Positions 17,120 to 28,817 are shown, counted from the stretch's first letter. The stretch: 64,000 bases of DNA from Vibrio sinaloensis (GCF_000808535.1 NZ_JWLV01000012.1:186001-250000), one strand, 5' to 3'. The notes: generated from the sequence alone by a model not told the origin. Numbers and translations: made by a program.

Positions 17120-17980
17120 ATGCTTCTGGAAGGCATCGAAACTCTACTTGTATTAAGCAAAGCCAAAACAATGAGTCGAGCCGGCAGTCTGCTTTACATT
17201 AGTCAATCAGCCGTGAGTAAACGCATTGCCAATTTAGAGAAAAAAATGGGCAAAAAGCTGATTGTGCCTGCGGGTCGAAATATTCAACTCACTCAAGATG
17301 CCATCAACCTTATCGAAAGTATTAGCCCGACATTTAAAGAACTCCAAGGGCTTATCAACGAACAACAAGCACTTCCAGATTCAACGCCGCTACGTTTAGA
17401 CTGTTCTGAAACCTTAGTCGCAGGCTACCTTCACTCGATTCTAGGCAATTATGTCGAGCTCGATCCGCATATCACGCTGACGACAAACCATACGCCAAGA
17501 ATCATTGAGCATGTTCAATCAGGGAAAGCGCATATCGGCATTTGCGCTGGCTATCTACCTAAACACCCAAGCCTGCTTCAATTTCATTTAATTGACGAGC
17601 CATTTTATGTCGTTTCAAAGCAACATATTCGTCATATGCCTGACACCATCATCACCAATGATCTCAGCAATCCAGCTAACACTTATCAAATGGAGATACT
17701 GAGTAAACTCAATGTAGAGCCTGTGATGCAAATGGACTCTTATACTGCATCCACTCAGTTGGCGATCTCAGGCATCGCCCCTGCCCTCATTCCACTGTCA
17801 GTAATCAAGGCGATGAAAATCGAACCAGAATACTGCTTTCATTTTGAACAGCTCACGCCTTTATATCGACCAATTCATATCTGTATGCGGCCGTCCTCAT
17901 ACCGAAATCCGCGAATCAAATCACTGACAGAAGCCATTGCTGATGTTGTTCCCAAAGTAGCTTCAGCGCCATTAGCATAG
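17120..17980 (+). CDS. LysR-family transcriptional regulator
   Basis: 286-residue LysR-type regulator. The N-terminal winged helix-turn-helix is seen at about residues 6-60 (ETLLVLSKAKTMSRAGSLLYISQSAVSKRIANLEKKMGKKL), followed by the linker helix and a periplasmic-binding-protein-like effector domain (about 88-280). The effector and targets cannot be deduced. It is convergent with a TSUP transporter gene and the two coding regions overlap at their 3' ends by 65 bp, an unusual arrangement that suggests a long association but not necessarily regulation. Only a weak ribosome site (GGGTAACC) is visible. Confidence 0.88.
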   Translation: MLLEGIETLLVLSKAKTMSRAGSLLYISQSAVSKRIANLEKKMGKKLIVPAGRNIQLTQDAINLIESISPTFKELQGLINEQQALPDSTPLRLDCSETLVAGYLHSILGNYVELDPHITLTTNHTPRIIEHVQSGKAHIGICAGYLPKHPSLLQFHLIDEPFYVVSKQHIRHMPDTIITNDLSNPANTYQMEILSKLNVEPVMQMDSYTASTQLAISGIAPALIPLSVIKAMKIEPEYCFHFEQLTPLYRPIHICMRPSSYRNPRIKSLTEAIADVVPKVASAPLA

Positions 17981-18695
17981 ACATGGCAATCACCAAAGGG
18001 CGAATCCATTGTTGGCCTTTGGTGACGACAACCTTAGCGCCCAACTGAGCCCCCATAAATCCGCCGATCGCCATTACCAAACCTAACTCCCACACAGGTA
18101 AACCTGCGAGTATGAAAAAGAGTAACGCAGCGATATTTGACGTAAAGTTAAGCACCTTGGTTCGAGCCGTTGCATCCACCAAAGAGAAGTGACCCAAAGC
18201 GACGAAACAGACCGTAAAAATGGATCCAGTTCCAGGACCAAAGAAGCCATCATAAAAGCCCACCCCACCACCAACACTGAACGCAAACATAGCTTCCGAA
18301 ACCTTCGCTTCACCAGAGTGTTGCTTGGTTTTAGGCATCAACAGAAAGTAGAGCGAAATAGCGACCAGTAGAATCGGGATCAGACTCGTCAGTACACCCG
18401 CGTCTATATACTGTACAGCTTCAGCCCCCACCGCTGAGCCAATAAACGTGCAGGCAATAGCAAGGCGCATCTCTTTAATGCTGACAATACCATTGCGGAT
18501 AAAATACCAGCTTGCAGAGAAACTACCGAATGAGCTTTGAAGTTTGTTCGTTGCCAAAGCTTGAGTCGGTGGAACGCCCGCCGCCAAAAGTGCGGGCAAA
18601 GTGAGTAGTCCACCGCCACCAGCCATCGCATCGATGAAGCCTGCGGCCGTCGCAACAAAGAAAAGAATCGTCAGTATTTCGAGTGTAAGTTCCAT
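17916..18695 (-). CDS. TSUP-family (TauE/SafE) membrane transporter, YfcA-like
   Basis: Inner-membrane protein of the TSUP family, which exports or takes up sulfur-containing or organic anions. 259 residues from the ATG at 18695 (a TTG two codons earlier is also possible). About eight hydrophobic segments in two repeats; motifs GFIDAMAGGGGLLTLPALL (near 21-39, start of repeat 1) and GGGVGFYDGFFGPGTGSI (repeat 2) are typical of the YfcA branch. The substrate is unknown. Its last 65 bp are antisense to the end of the LysR gene. Confidence 0.88.
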   Translation of the reverse strand: MELTLEILTILFFVATAAGFIDAMAGGGGLLTLPALLAAGVPPTQALATNKLQSSFGSFSASWYFIRNGIVSIKEMRLAIACTFIGSAVGAEAVQYIDAGVLTSLIPILLVAISLYFLLMPKTKQHSGEAKVSEAMFAFSVGGGVGFYDGFFGPGTGSIFTVCFVALGHFSLVDATARTKVLNFTSNIAALLFFILAGLPVWELGLVMAIGGFMGAQLGAKVVVTKGQQWIRPLVIAMSMLMALKLLWEQHQQWLLSVI

Positions 18696-18804
18696 TTTCA
18701 ATCAATTAGTTATCAATCGCTACCCATCAAAATACCACCAAGTTAACAATTCCCTTAGAGAAACATTAGACTTTAATTCATTCCAAATTTTCACCATTAA
18801 ACAC

Positions 18805-18831
18805 AAAAAAAGCCCACTCAAATGAGTGGGC
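18805..18831 (-). terminator. carAB terminator
   Basis: On the minus strand GCCCACTCATTTGAGTGGGC, perfect 8-bp stem with a short loop, followed by seven T, 43 bases after the carB stop. Confidence 0.93.
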
Positions 18832-18873
18832 AATGAGGTTGTCATATAAGCTCTGTTGCGAGCCTACTGATTT

Positions 18874-21800
18874 TTATTTTGCTTCGTTCTCTGCAACTTT
18901 TGCATGCAATTCTTGTACTGATGTTACTGACGTTTTCGCGTCTGCAGTGTGAGCCATACATACAGCAAATGCAGCGTTCAAGGTTGTTGTGTAGTTCACT
19001 TTCTCAGCCAGCGCACCACGACGTAGTACTTTTGAATCCTCAATCGCTTGACGACCAGCAGCCGTGTTTACGATGTAGGTGTACTCGTTGTTCTTGATAC
19101 GGTCAAGAATGTGTGGACGACCTTCATGTACCTTGTTCACTAGACGTGGGTTAATGCCCGCTTCGCCTAGGATCACTGCCGTACCGTGCGTTGCATCCAG
19201 CTGGTAACCAAGCTTAGTGAGCTTAGATGCTAGGTCAACTACACGCTGCTTATCGCCTTCACGAACAGACAGTAGTGCACGACCACCTTCTGGGTAAACT
19301 GCGCCACAACCTAGCTCTGCTTTCGCGTAAGCTTCTGCGAACGTTGCACCAACGCCCATAACCTCACCAGTAGAGCGCATCTCTGGGCCCAACAGTGGGT
19401 CAACACCTGGGAACTTGTTGAATGGCAGAACCACTTCTTTCACTGAGTAATAAGGTGGGATGATTTCTTTCGTAAAGCCCTGAGACTCTAGAGATTGCCC
19501 CGCCATAACACGTGCAGCGATTTTCGCTAGTGGTGCACCCGTTGCTTTAGATACGAATGGTACGGTACGCGCAGCACGTGGGTTAACCTCGATTAGGTAA
19601 ACCTTGTTGTTCTTAACCGCAAACTGAGTGTTCATTAGGCCGCGTACACCCAATTCGAAAGCGAGCTTTTCAACTTGCTCACGCATCACATCTTGGATTT
19701 CTTGGCTTAGCGTGTAAGCAGGTAGAGAACATGCTGAGTCACCTGAGTGAACACCCGCTTGCTCGATGTGCTCCATGATACCGCCAATTACTACGCGCTC
19801 ACCGTCACAAATCGCATCGATGTCGACTTCTACAGCATCATCAAGGAAGCTATCTAGAAGAACTGGAGACTCATTCGATACACTGACTGCTTCGTTGAAG
19901 TAGCGACGTAGGTCTTGCTCGTCGTAGACGATTTCCATCGCACGCCCACCTAGAACGTAAGAAGGACGAACAACCAACGGGAAGCCAATTTCTTTTGATT
20001 TCTCAACCGCTTGCTCTAGCGTCGTAACCGTTGCGTTCTCTGGCTGTAGAAGACCTAAACGGTCAACAGCAACTTGGAAACGCTCACGGTCTTCTGCGCG
20101 GTCAATTGCATCCGGGCTAGTACCAATGATTGGCACACCTGCTGCTTCAAGTGCACGAGCCAGTTTAAGTGGCGTTTGACCACCGTATTGAACGATAACG
20201 CCTTTTGGCTTCTCAACACGGACGATTGAAAGCACATCTTCCAGAGTTACTGGTTCAAAGTACAGACGGTCTGAAGTGTCGTAATCAGTGGAAACTGTCT
20301 CAGGGTTACAGTTAACCATGATGGTTTCGTAACCATCTTCACGCAGTGCGAGTGAAGCGTGTACACAACAGTAGTCAAACTCGATACCTTGACCGATACG
20401 GTTAGGACCACCGCCCAGAACCATGATTTTGTCTTTATCTGTCGGCTGCGCTTCACACTCTTCATCGTAAGATGAGTACATGTACGCCGTGTCAGAAGAG
20501 AACTCAGCCGCACACGTATCAACGCGTTTGTACACTGGGTGGATGTCGTACTGGTCGCGTAGACGGCGAATTTCACTTTCAGACACACCTAAGATTGTAG
20601 ATAGGCGAGCATCAGAGAACCCTTTGCGCTTCATCTTGCGCAAAACGTCTTGAGTTAGACCTGCGAAACCACCCGCTTTTACTTCGTTTTCTAGGTTAAC
20701 TAACTCTTCGATTTGAACTAGGAACCAGCGGTCAATTGCTGTTAGGTTAAATACACCTTCCACAGACATGCCAGCACGGAATGCGTCTGCGATGTACCAA
20801 ATACGCTCAGCACCCGCTTCTTTTAACTCGTGACGAATTGTTGTTAGCGCGTCTGGCGCATCCAGATCAACCATTTCATCAAAGCCATTCACACCAACTT
20901 CAAGGCCACGAAGTGCTTTTTGTAGAGATTCTTGTTGGTTACGACCGATAGCCATAACCTCACCCACAGACTTCATCTGAGTCGTCAGACGGTCGTTAGC
21001 ACCTGCAAATTTCTCGAAGTTAAAGCGAGGAATCTTAGTCACTACGTAGTCGATGGTTGGTTCGAATGATGCCGGAGTCGCACCACCCGTGATATCATTT
21101 TGTAGCTCATCAAGCGTGAAGCCCACTGCCAGTTTCGCCGCAATCTTAGCAATTGGGAAACCTGTTGCCTTAGAAGCAAGAGCAGAAGAGCGAGATACAC
21201 GTGGGTTCATCTCGATGATAACCATGCGGCCATCTTTCGGGTTAATACCAAACTGTACGTTTGAGCCACCTGTCTCAACACCGATTTCGCGCAGTACCGC
21301 TAGAGATGCGTTACGCATCAACTGATACTCTTTGTCCGTTAGCGTCTGTGCTGGAGCTACTGTGATTGAGTCACCAGTGTGGATACCCATTGGGTCGAAG
21401 TTTTCGATAGAACATACGATGATACAGTTGTCCGCTTTGTCACGAACCACTTCCATCTCATACTCTTTCCAACCGATCAGTGATTCATCGATAAGAAGCT
21501 CGTTAGTTGGCGACAGGTCCAGGCCACGACGACAAATCTCTTCGAACTCTTCTTTGTTATAAGCGATACCACCACCAGTACCACCCATAGTGAACGACGG
21601 ACGGATGATACAAGGGAAGCCAACCATATCAAGAACGGCGTATGCTTCTTCCATCGTTTTCGCAGTATCAGCGCGAGGACACTCAAGGCCGATTGACTTC
21701 ATCGCTTTATCGAAGCGAGAACGGTCTTCTGCTTTGTCGATTGCGTCAGCGGTTGCACCAATCATTTCTACGCCGAACTCTGCAAGTACGCCGTGTTTCT

Positions 21801-22107
21801 CTAGGTCTAGTGCACAGTTAAGAGCTGTCTGACCACCCATTGTTGGCAGTACTGCATCAGGGCGCTCTTTCTCGATGATCTTACGAACCACTTCCCACTG
21901 GATTGGTTCGATGTAAGTTGCATCCGCCATGTCTGGGTCAGTCATGATGGTTGCTGGGTTTGAGTTTACAAGGATAACTCGGTAACCCTCTTCACGCAGT
22001 GCTTTACATGCTTGTGCACCAGAGTAGTCAAACTCACATGCCTGACCGATAACAATCGGGCCTGCACCTAGAATTAGAATACTTTTTAAGTCAGTACGTT
22101 TTGGCAT
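18874..22107 (-). CDS. carB: Carbamoyl-phosphate synthase large subunit
   Basis: Uses ammonia delivered by CarA, bicarbonate and two ATP to make carbamoyl phosphate for arginine and pyrimidine synthesis. 1077 residues, full family length, with the two homologous ATP-grasp halves visible: [20 protein letters not shown] near the N-terminus and [20 protein letters not shown] near residue 560, an oligomerisation region between them, and the C-terminal allosteric MGS domain from about 940 (UMP/ornithine/IMP control in E. coli). The start [10 protein letters not shown] is 16 bp after the carA stop. Same operon as carA. Confidence 0.98.
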   Translation of the reverse strand: MPKRTDLKSILILGAGPIVIGQACEFDYSGAQACKALREEGYRVILVNSNPATIMTDPDMADATYIEPIQWEVVRKIIEKERPDAVLPTMGGQTALNCALDLEKHGVLAEFGVEMIGATADAIDKAEDRSRFDKAMKSIGLECPRADTAKTMEEAYAVLDMVGFPCIIRPSFTMGGTGGGIAYNKEEFEEICRRGLDLSPTNELLIDESLIGWKEYEMEVVRDKADNCIIVCSIENFDPMGIHTGDSITVAPAQTLTDKEYQLMRNASLAVLREIGVETGGSNVQFGINPKDGRMVIIEMNPRVSRSSALASKATGFPIAKIAAKLAVGFTLDELQNDITGGATPASFEPTIDYVVTKIPRFNFEKFAGANDRLTTQMKSVGEVMAIGRNQQESLQKALRGLEVGVNGFDEMVDLDAPDALTTIRHELKEAGAERIWYIADAFRAGMSVEGVFNLTAIDRWFLVQIEELVNLENEVKAGGFAGLTQDVLRKMKRKGFSDARLSTILGVSESEIRRLRDQYDIHPVYKRVDTCAAEFSSDTAYMYSSYDEECEAQPTDKDKIMVLGGGPNRIGQGIEFDYCCVHASLALREDGYETIMVNCNPETVSTDYDTSDRLYFEPVTLEDVLSIVRVEKPKGVIVQYGGQTPLKLARALEAAGVPIIGTSPDAIDRAEDRERFQVAVDRLGLLQPENATVTTLEQAVEKSKEIGFPLVVRPSYVLGGRAMEIVYDEQDLRRYFNEAVSVSNESPVLLDSFLDDAVEVDIDAICDGERVVIGGIMEHIEQAGVHSGDSACSLPAYTLSQEIQDVMREQVEKLAFELGVRGLMNTQFAVKNNKVYLIEVNPRAARTVPFVSKATGAPLAKIAARVMAGQSLESQGFTKEIIPPYYSVKEVVLPFNKFPGVDPLLGPEMRSTGEVMGVGATFAEAYAKAELGCGAVYPEGGRALLSVREGDKQRVVDLASKLTKLGYQLDATHGTAVILGEAGINPRLVNKVHEGRPHILDRIKNNEYTYIVNTAAGRQAIEDSKVLRRGALAEKVNYTTTLNAAFAVCMAHTADAKTSVTSVQELHAKVAENEAK

Positions 22108-22123
22108 TCTCTACTACTCCGAA

Positions 22124-23263
22124 TTAAGCGCTGTGTTGTTTGATTAGTTCGATAAAGTGGTCAAATAGCGGAGCCGCGTCGTGTGGACCTGGGCTTGCTT
22201 CCGGGTGACCTTGGAAGCTAAATGCTGGCTTATCTGTACGGTGAATACCTTGTAGAGAGCCATCAAATAGTGACACGTGCGTTGCTCGTAGGTTCTCAGG
22301 TAGTGTCGCTTCATCAGCAGCGAAACCATGGTTCTGAGACGTAATCATAACAACGTTGCGGTCTAGGTCTTTAACCGGGTGGTTTGCACCGTGGTGACCA
22401 AACTTCATCTTCACTGTCTTAGCACCAGATGCCAAAGCTAGGATTTGGTGACCTAGACAGATACCAAAAATTGGTAGGCCTTTTTCTAGGAATACTTTTG
22501 TTGCTTCAATGGCGTAAGTACATGGTTCTGGATCACCAGGGCCGTTTGATAGGAAAACGCCATCTGGGTTTAGAGCCAATACTTCTTCTGCACTTGTTTC
22601 TGCAGGTACAACCGTTAGGCGGCAGCCTCGGTCAACAAGCATGCGCAGGATGTTACGTTTCGCACCGAAGTCGTAGGCAACAACGTGATATGGCAACTCG
22701 CTGTCGTCTTGCGCTTCAGGAAGTCCACCCTCAAGCGTCCACGAACCTTGTTTCCATTGATACGCTTCTTTTGTTGTAACTTCTTTCGCAAGGTCCATAC
22801 CTTTTAGGCCAGGGAATTCTTTCGCTTTAGCCAGAGCTAAAGCCTCGTCTAAGTTGTTACCTGCAACGATACAACCGTTCTGTGCACCTTTCTCACGCAG
22901 GATGCGCGTAAGTTTACGCGTATCGATATCAGCAATGCCGACGATATTTTGCGACTTAAGGTAATCAGAAAGAGTTTGTTCACTGCGGAAGTTAGAAGCG
23001 ACAAGAGGAAGGTCGCGAATCACAAGGCCTTGTGCGTGGATTGAAGAAGATTCTTCGTCTTCGGTATTGGTACCGGTATTGCCAATGTGAGGATAAGTAA
23101 GGGTGACGATCTGTTGGGAATAGGAAGGATCAGTGAGGATTTCTTGGTACCCCGTCATCGAGGTATTAAAAACGACTTCACCAACGGATGAACCATCTGC
23201 TCCAATGGAAACACCGTGGAACACTGTCCCATCTTCTAGGACTAACAGTGCTGATTTACTCAA
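22124..23263 (-). CDS. carA: Carbamoyl-phosphate synthase small subunit (TTG start)
   Basis: Glutamine amidotransferase subunit; hydrolyses glutamine and channels ammonia to CarB. I use the TTG at 23263 ([17 protein letters not shown]): GGAGG lies five bases upstream and the N-terminus fits the family; E. coli carA also starts with UUG. The ORF continues upstream to an ATG but those residues are not CarA-like. 379 residues. Class I amidotransferase triad: Cys269 in GICLGHQ, with His and Glu in [12 protein letters not shown] near-consensus sigma-70 promoter lies about 100 bp upstream. Confidence 0.95.
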   Translation of the reverse strand: MSKSALLVLEDGTVFHGVSIGADGSSVGEVVFNTSMTGYQEILTDPSYSQQIVTLTYPHIGNTGTNTEDEESSSIHAQGLVIRDLPLVASNFRSEQTLSDYLKSQNIVGIADIDTRKLTRILREKGAQNGCIVAGNNLDEALALAKAKEFPGLKGMDLAKEVTTKEAYQWKQGSWTLEGGLPEAQDDSELPYHVVAYDFGAKRNILRMLVDRGCRLTVVPAETSAEEVLALNPDGVFLSNGPGDPEPCTYAIEATKVFLEKGLPIFGICLGHQILALASGAKTVKMKFGHHGANHPVKDLDRNVVMITSQNHGFAADEATLPENLRATHVSLFDGSLQGIHRTDKPAFSFQGHPEASPGPHDAAPLFDHFIELIKQHSA

Positions 23264-23271
23264 GACAACCT

Positions 23272-23289
23272 CCAGAATAAAAATGCAAA
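23272..23289 (-). promoter_or_regulatory. Candidate ARG box in carA leader
   Basis: TTTGCATTTTTATTCTGG on the minus strand resembles the ArgR box pattern TGAAT-W4-ATTCA with two mismatches in the core. It overlaps the carA Shine-Dalgarno. ArgR control of carAB is known in enterics; this single box is only suggestive. Confidence 0.35.
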
Positions 23290-23361
23290 AATAATAAATT
23301 AAACTGCAAATCTGCCTTCCTTCACGCAATAAAAAAGCGTTTTTAGGTTATTTAGACAAAT

Positions 23362-23397
23362 TGGCGGTATTCTAATGAGGTGATTGATATGTGTCAA
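23362..23397 (-). promoter_or_regulatory. carAB sigma-70 promoter
   Basis: TTGACA (23392-23397), 17-base spacer, TAGAAT (23369-23374) on the minus strand. Start point expected near 23362, giving a leader of about 100 nt that includes AAAAACGCTTTTTTATTGCG, a weak hairpin. Confidence 0.8.
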
Positions 23398-23706
23398 TAT
23401 AATCTTAAAAAGAAATCTAACATTTAGAGCAGTTAAAGCAAAAAACGATTCTAGAGCGCCAAAAAATCAAGTTTAGTCATTATTTATAGACGAAGAGGTA
23501 ACAATTTTATGAAATGATGATTTTTGAGCATATTTGAGTTCACACTTTTCCTTGAACATTTTAAGCAAACGATCCACCCTCATAGAAAACAGCTTTTTTT
23601 GAGCAACTAACCACAAAAAGAACACCAAAGACCAACAATAACAACAAAAGATAAGAGTTTTTATCCTACATAACACCATTAATATCGACCACTGTTATCA
23701 ATAGAT
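23398..23706. other. AT-rich gap upstream of the carAB promoter
   Basis: About 310 bp between the dapB terminator and the carAB promoter. It holds one 68-codon minus-strand frame with a hydrophobic N-terminus but no ribosome-binding site, which I do not accept as a gene. Long A/T tracts may carry IHF or H-NS sites; I see no specific operator. Confidence 0.4.
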
Positions 23707-23707
23707 A

Positions 23708-23733
23708 CAAAAAGCGCCGGGCAAGCCCGACGC
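23708..23733 (-). terminator. dapB terminator
   Basis: On the minus strand GCGTCGGGC TT GCCCGGCGC followed by TTTTT. Strong GC stem 54 bases after the dapB stop. Confidence 0.92.
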
Positions 23734-23787
23734 ATAATTATTTATTTTGACAACAACTCTTGATAAGAAGTGGTAAAGAGTCGGAAC

Positions 23788-24669
<882 letters not shown>

Positions 24670-24690
24670 CTAGAGGGTATCTTTTTCCAG

Positions 24691-25089
24691 CTAAGAATAC
24701 TCGCGAATCACTCGCTCAAGAATTGGCACATTCGCTTCAGGGAACGCATATTGAGCCAAATCAGAGATTTTCACCCATAACCCCTCCTGTCCTTCACGTC
24801 CATAGGGTTGACCATCAAACTGAGTCACAGCAATGAAATCGAACTTAAGAGATTTTTCTGGATAATCGAACTCTAAATGTTCAAATGGTTGTTGCTGAGT
24901 AGTCACAATCCCAATTTCTTCCTCAAGCTCACGTACCATGGCCTGCTCGACACTTTCTTCGGGTTCAACTTTGCCACCTGGAAACTCCCAAAAGCCGCCT
25001 TTATGCTTGTCATCTGGTCGTTTTGTAATAAACACCTGTGACTTATCTTGGTTAAAGATAATACCTGCCACGATATGAATTCGTTTCAT
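24691..25089 (-). CDS. mutT: 8-oxo-dGTP diphosphatase MutT
   Basis: Nudix hydrolase that removes 8-oxo-dGTP from the nucleotide pool and so prevents A:T to C:G transversions. 132 residues, close to E. coli MutT (129). The complete Nudix box is at residues 39-61: G, E45, then REL.EEIG (R53, E54, E57, E58, G60). The aromatic FWEFPGGK precedes it. Positioned directly after secA as in E. coli, but separated by a terminator. Confidence 0.95.
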   Translation of the reverse strand: MKRIHIVAGIIFNQDKSQVFITKRPDDKHKGGFWEFPGGKVEPEESVEQAMVRELEEEIGIVTTQQQPFEHLEFDYPEKSLKFDFIAVTQFDGQPYGREGQEGLWVKISDLAQYAFPEANVPILERVIREYS

Positions 25090-25163
25090 CAGACTTCCTA
25101 TTTACTATCCATTGTCATGCCCCGTATTGTGGCTGACTATTTTTCTTAGATAACCATTAGATA

Positions 25164-25189
25164 CAAAAAGAGCCGCCTAAGCGACTCTT
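25164..25189 (-). terminator. secA terminator
   Basis: On the minus strand AAGAGTCGC TTAG GCGGCTCTT followed by TTTGT; one mismatch in the stem. About 57 bases after the secA stop. Confidence 0.88.
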
Positions 25190-25245
25190 AATTAGTTTTA
25201 TAAGTTTGCATGAAGCTATGCGTTACAGCAACGATTCATCAAACC

Positions 25246-27975
25246 TTATGCGATTTTGCCGTGGCACTGCTTATACTTCTTACCACTACCACATGGGCAA
25301 GGCTCGTTACGGCCAACTTTACGCTCTTCACGAACCATTGGCTGATGAGCCCCTTCAGAAGATTCATCGCCATCTGCCAACTGGTTTTCAGCGGCAGCAT
25401 GCTGCGCTTGAGCACGGCGAGCAGCTTCTTCTGCTTGCGCACGACGTTGAGCTTCCATGCGCTCAACTTCCTCTTGCTGCTGAACACGCACTTTAGAAAG
25501 AATTGTAATCACATCAGACTTCAATGCATCAAGTAAACCTTCAAATAGTTCAAACGACTCGCGTTTGTACTCTTGTTTCGGGTTCTTCTGCGCGTAGCCA
25601 CGTAAGTGAATACCTTGGCGAAGATGATCCATTGCCGCCAAGTGCTCTTTCCAAAGCGTGTCGAGAGTTTGTAGCATGACAGATTTCTCGAAGTTGCGTA
25701 GTACCTGTGCACCGACCACTTCTTCTTTCTGCTTGTACACCTCAACTGCCGTAGTGATGATTTTTTCACGAAGCGCTTCTTCGTAAAGCTTATCATCTTC
25801 TTCAAGCCACTGCTTGATTGGCGCATCAAGATCAAAATCGTTCTTCAAGCGCTCTTGCAGCCCTTCGATATCCCACATATCTTCTAACGACTGAGGTGGG
25901 ATATACTCATCAATTACCGCAGTAAGCACGTCTTGACGGTTGTGATCGATCATTTCACTGATGTCTTCAACACTCATCAGCTCATCACGAAGCTCGTAAA
26001 CCACTTTACGTTGGTCGTTCGCAACATCATCGTACTCAAGTAGCTGTTTACGGATATCGAAGTTACGACCTTCCACTTTACGCTGAGCTTTTTCGATTGA
26101 ACGAGACAGCATCTTAGACTCGATCGCTTCACCTTCTTCCATACCACTCTGGATTAGGCTCGCCATACGATCAGAGGTGAAGATACGTAACAGAGAATCC
26201 TCCATTGAGAGGTAGAAACGAGATGAGCCAGCATCCCCTTGACGACCCGAACGACCACGTAACTGGTTATCGATACGACGTGATTCGTGACGCTCTGTAC
26301 CAATAATATGTAAACCACCAGCATCTAGCACTTGATCATGGACGACTTTCCATTCAGCTTTGATCGCATCAATTTGCTCTTGTGAAGGGTCTTGTAACGC
26401 TTCAACTTTCGCTTGCCAGCTACCACCTAGTACGATATCCGTACCACGACCAGCCATGTTCGTTGCGATTGTTACCGCACCTGGTGTGCCCGCTTCAGCA
26501 ACAATCTCCGCTTCGCGCTCGTGGAACTTAGCGTTTAGGACGTTGTGCTTGATCTTCGCTTTCTTAAGCGCGTTTGATAGTAACTCTGACTTCTCAATAG
26601 AAACCGTACCCACTAGCGAAGGCTGACCTTTAGCAACGCGCTCTTTAATATCTTCGATGATAGCGTCGAACTTTTCAGCTTCAGTACGATAAACCACATC
26701 TGGCATATCGTCACGAATCATCGGCTTGTTGGTAGGAATAACTACCGTTTCAAGGCCGTAAATCGATTGGAACTCAAACGCTTCTGTATCCGCGGTACCC
26801 GTCATACCAGACAGTTTTTCGTAGAGACGGAAGTAGTTCTGGAAAGTAATCGATGCTAGCGTCTGGTTTTCATTTTGAATCTTAACGCCTTCTTTCGCCT
26901 CTACCGCCTGATGTAAACCTTCAGACCAGCGACGTCCTGGCATTGTACGACCGGTGTGCTCATCAACGATGACGACTTCACCCTCTTCATTGACGATGTA
27001 GTCAACGTTCTTTTCAAACAACACATGCGCACGCAATGCAGCGTTTACATGGTGCAACAGGCTGATGTTCGCAGGAGAGTAAAGAGTGTCCCCTTCTTCC
27101 ATCAGTCCATTTTTAACCATTAACTCTTCAACAAACTCTTGGCCTGTTTCAGTAAGGTGAACTTGTTTAGATTTCTCATCCACCGTGTAGTGACCATCAC
27201 CACGATATTCCTCCGAATCTTCTTTATCTTGTTGCTGAAGATTAGGGATAAGGGTGTTGATGCGCGTATAAAGATCTGAGCTGTCTTCGGCAGGACCTGA
27301 GATGATCAGAGGCGTACGAGCTTCATCAATTAGAATCGAGTCCACCTCATCCACGACAGCAAAGAAACGGTCACGTTGAACGCGATCTTCAGCACGGAAG
27401 GCCATGTTATCGCGCAAGTAATCAAAGCCAAACTCGTTGTTTGTGCCGTATAGGATATCCGCTTGGTACGCTTCTTTTTTCTCTTGAGGTGGCATATTTG
27501 GCACGTTTACGCCAACGGTCATACCTAAGAATTCAAATAGTGGACGGTTTGTCTCGGCATCACGCTTTGCAAGGTAGTCGTTCACGGTTACAACATGAAC
27601 ACCTTTACCCGGTAGCGCATTTAAGTAGGCTGGTAGTGTAGCAGTTAGTGTTTTACCTTCACCGGTACGCATCTCTGCAATTTGACCAGAGTTAAGAACC
27701 ATACCGCCTATAAGCTGAACATCAAAGTGACGCATGCCGTAAACACGTTTTGATGCTTCACGAACAGTAGCAAATGCTTCTGGTAGTAGTTTATCTAGGG
27801 TCTCACCCTGTTCTAAGCGCTGACGGAATTCAACAGTTTTGGCTTTTAATTCTTCATCACTCAACGCTTCAAACGTTGGCTCGTAATTATTGATCTCTTT
27901 TACAATTTTTCTCAGGCGGCGCAGTGTTCGGTCATTGCGACTGCCAATTACCTTTGTCAGTAGCTTAGTTATCAT
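25246..27975 (-). CDS. secA: Preprotein translocase ATPase SecA
   Basis: Motor of the Sec pathway; binds SecYEG and drives unfolded preproteins across the inner membrane. 909 residues. Walker A MRTGEGKT (102-109), the DEVDS box (residues ~210), the long preprotein cross-linking and helical scaffold regions, a Q/E/A-rich linker (about 830-880) and the C-terminal zinc-binding tail [14 protein letters not shown] that contacts SecB. Starts [20 protein letters not shown], near identical to E. coli in this segment; the ribosome site is weak (GAGAG 12-16 bases upstream). Unlike E. coli there is no secM ahead of it: dciA on the opposite strand fills the space. Confidence 0.98.
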   Translation of the reverse strand: MITKLLTKVIGSRNDRTLRRLRKIVKEINNYEPTFEALSDEELKAKTVEFRQRLEQGETLDKLLPEAFATVREASKRVYGMRHFDVQLIGGMVLNSGQIAEMRTGEGKTLTATLPAYLNALPGKGVHVVTVNDYLAKRDAETNRPLFEFLGMTVGVNVPNMPPQEKKEAYQADILYGTNNEFGFDYLRDNMAFRAEDRVQRDRFFAVVDEVDSILIDEARTPLIISGPAEDSSDLYTRINTLIPNLQQQDKEDSEEYRGDGHYTVDEKSKQVHLTETGQEFVEELMVKNGLMEEGDTLYSPANISLLHHVNAALRAHVLFEKNVDYIVNEEGEVVIVDEHTGRTMPGRRWSEGLHQAVEAKEGVKIQNENQTLASITFQNYFRLYEKLSGMTGTADTEAFEFQSIYGLETVVIPTNKPMIRDDMPDVVYRTEAEKFDAIIEDIKERVAKGQPSLVGTVSIEKSELLSNALKKAKIKHNVLNAKFHEREAEIVAEAGTPGAVTIATNMAGRGTDIVLGGSWQAKVEALQDPSQEQIDAIKAEWKVVHDQVLDAGGLHIIGTERHESRRIDNQLRGRSGRQGDAGSSRFYLSMEDSLLRIFTSDRMASLIQSGMEEGEAIESKMLSRSIEKAQRKVEGRNFDIRKQLLEYDDVANDQRKVVYELRDELMSVEDISEMIDHNRQDVLTAVIDEYIPPQSLEDMWDIEGLQERLKNDFDLDAPIKQWLEEDDKLYEEALREKIITTAVEVYKQKEEVVGAQVLRNFEKSVMLQTLDTLWKEHLAAMDHLRQGIHLRGYAQKNPKQEYKRESFELFEGLLDALKSDVITILSKVRVQQQEEVERMEAQRRAQAEEAARRAQAQHAAAENQLADGDESSEGAHQPMVREERKVGRNEPCPCGSGKKYKQCHGKIA

Positions 27976-28316
27976 TTGCTATGAATCTCTCTTTATTCAG
28001 ATCGGGCCCGATCTACTTTTAATGCCTTCAGTCTCTAACAGTTTTGAACTAAGAATACTGAGATAAATCACTTTCCTCAGATATTGTGATGAGAACTATA
28101 GATTTCAAGGCTTGTGTATCGATAAGTGGCGCTTAGTGTATGAAATTTTGCTAGCAACAACCAATAACAAGGTGATTTGTTTGAAGCACTCTTTATTTTT
28201 TCGAGTTATATGATGGAAGTTTGCCCGGCGGGTAGCATCAAGATAAAAGAGATTTCGCTATCTTCCTCGAAACTCATTCACTAAAATGTCTTTAATAGCA
28301 TGATAAGAGGCTCACC
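27976..28316. other. Divergent secA/dciA intergenic region
   Basis: 341 bp with no secM-like ORF on either strand. A 16-bp perfect palindrome (AGATCGGGCCCGATCT, 27999-28014) lies in the secA leader 24 bp from its start. A weak secA promoter candidate on the minus strand is TTGAAA-17-AATATC near 28082-28112. AAGAGG before dciA is a plain ribosome site. Confidence 0.5.
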
Positions 28317-28781
28317 ATGAGAGATCACCGTCCAACCCTTGGCGACGAAATATTAGCAGAATCTCGTCTCTCTCAGCTGCAACAGCACGCAAAAGAGATC
28401 ATGATGATCAACAAAGAACTAAAAACGATCTTACCGCGAGGAACGGAAGATCATTGCCGTGTGGCAAATATTCGTGATGGTCAATTGGTGATAGAAGTGG
28501 CCAGTGCAGCGATCAAAATGAAGATCGACTACGAGCGTTTATCCATCCTAAACCAACTCCGCTCTAGAGGATTCGCCAGATTAATGGCAGTTAGTGTGCA
28601 AATTAACCCTGAGCTCTATCGTTCTCGTCAGTTATCTAACGAAGAAAAGGCCTCAAAAAAACGTGACCCTATCTCTGAAACTGCAGCCCAATACTTAGCA
28701 ATGATTGCCGATGGCGCATCGCCAAAAGTAAAAGCAAGACTCGAGAGCCTTGCAAAATTAGCAAACAAAAAGCCTGAATAG
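28317..28781 (+). CDS. dciA: DciA replicative helicase loader/operator (DUF721)
   Basis: 154-residue protein of the DciA (DUF721) family, the ancestral bacterial partner that helps load DnaB helicase onto single-stranded DNA in species lacking the phage-derived DnaC/DnaI. The N-terminal ~110 residues look like the KH-like DciA domain (helical start, then CRVANIRDGQLVIEVASAAIKMKIDYERLSILNQLR), and the C-terminal ~40 are charged and probably disordered until bound to DnaB. It lies between lpxC and secA on the plus strand, ends in a terminator shared with lpxC, and has AAGAGG before its ATG. Confidence 0.88.
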   Translation: MRDHRPTLGDEILAESRLSQLQQHAKEIMMINKELKTILPRGTEDHCRVANIRDGQLVIEVASAAIKMKIDYERLSILNQLRSRGFARLMAVSVQINPELYRSRQLSNEEKASKKRDPISETAAQYLAMIADGASPKVKARLESLAKLANKKPE

Positions 28782-28787
28782 CAGGCA

Positions 28788-28817
28788 CAAAAAAGCCAGA
28801 CAAACGTCTGGCTTTTT
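28788..28817. terminator. Bidirectional terminator dciA/lpxC
   Basis: AAAAAAGCCAGA CAAACG TCTGGCTTTTT; A- and T-runs on both sides, between the convergent 3' ends of dciA and lpxC. It closes the whole dcw-lpxC transcription block. Confidence 0.92.

Noticed and set aside
17120..17980. Assignment of the LysR regulator to a named gene
   Set aside because: The DNA-binding domain is generic and the effector domain gives no clear identity; naming it would be a guess.
23473..23679. 68-codon minus-strand ORF with hydrophobic N-terminus between dapB and carA
   Set aside because: No Shine-Dalgarno, AT-driven composition, no recognisable family, and it lies just after the dapB terminator without a promoter.
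28200..28290. 24-codon ORF (ATGATGGAAGTTTGC...) upstream of dciA as a leader peptide
   Set aside because: Weak ribosome site and no arrest-like or signal sequence; not enough support.
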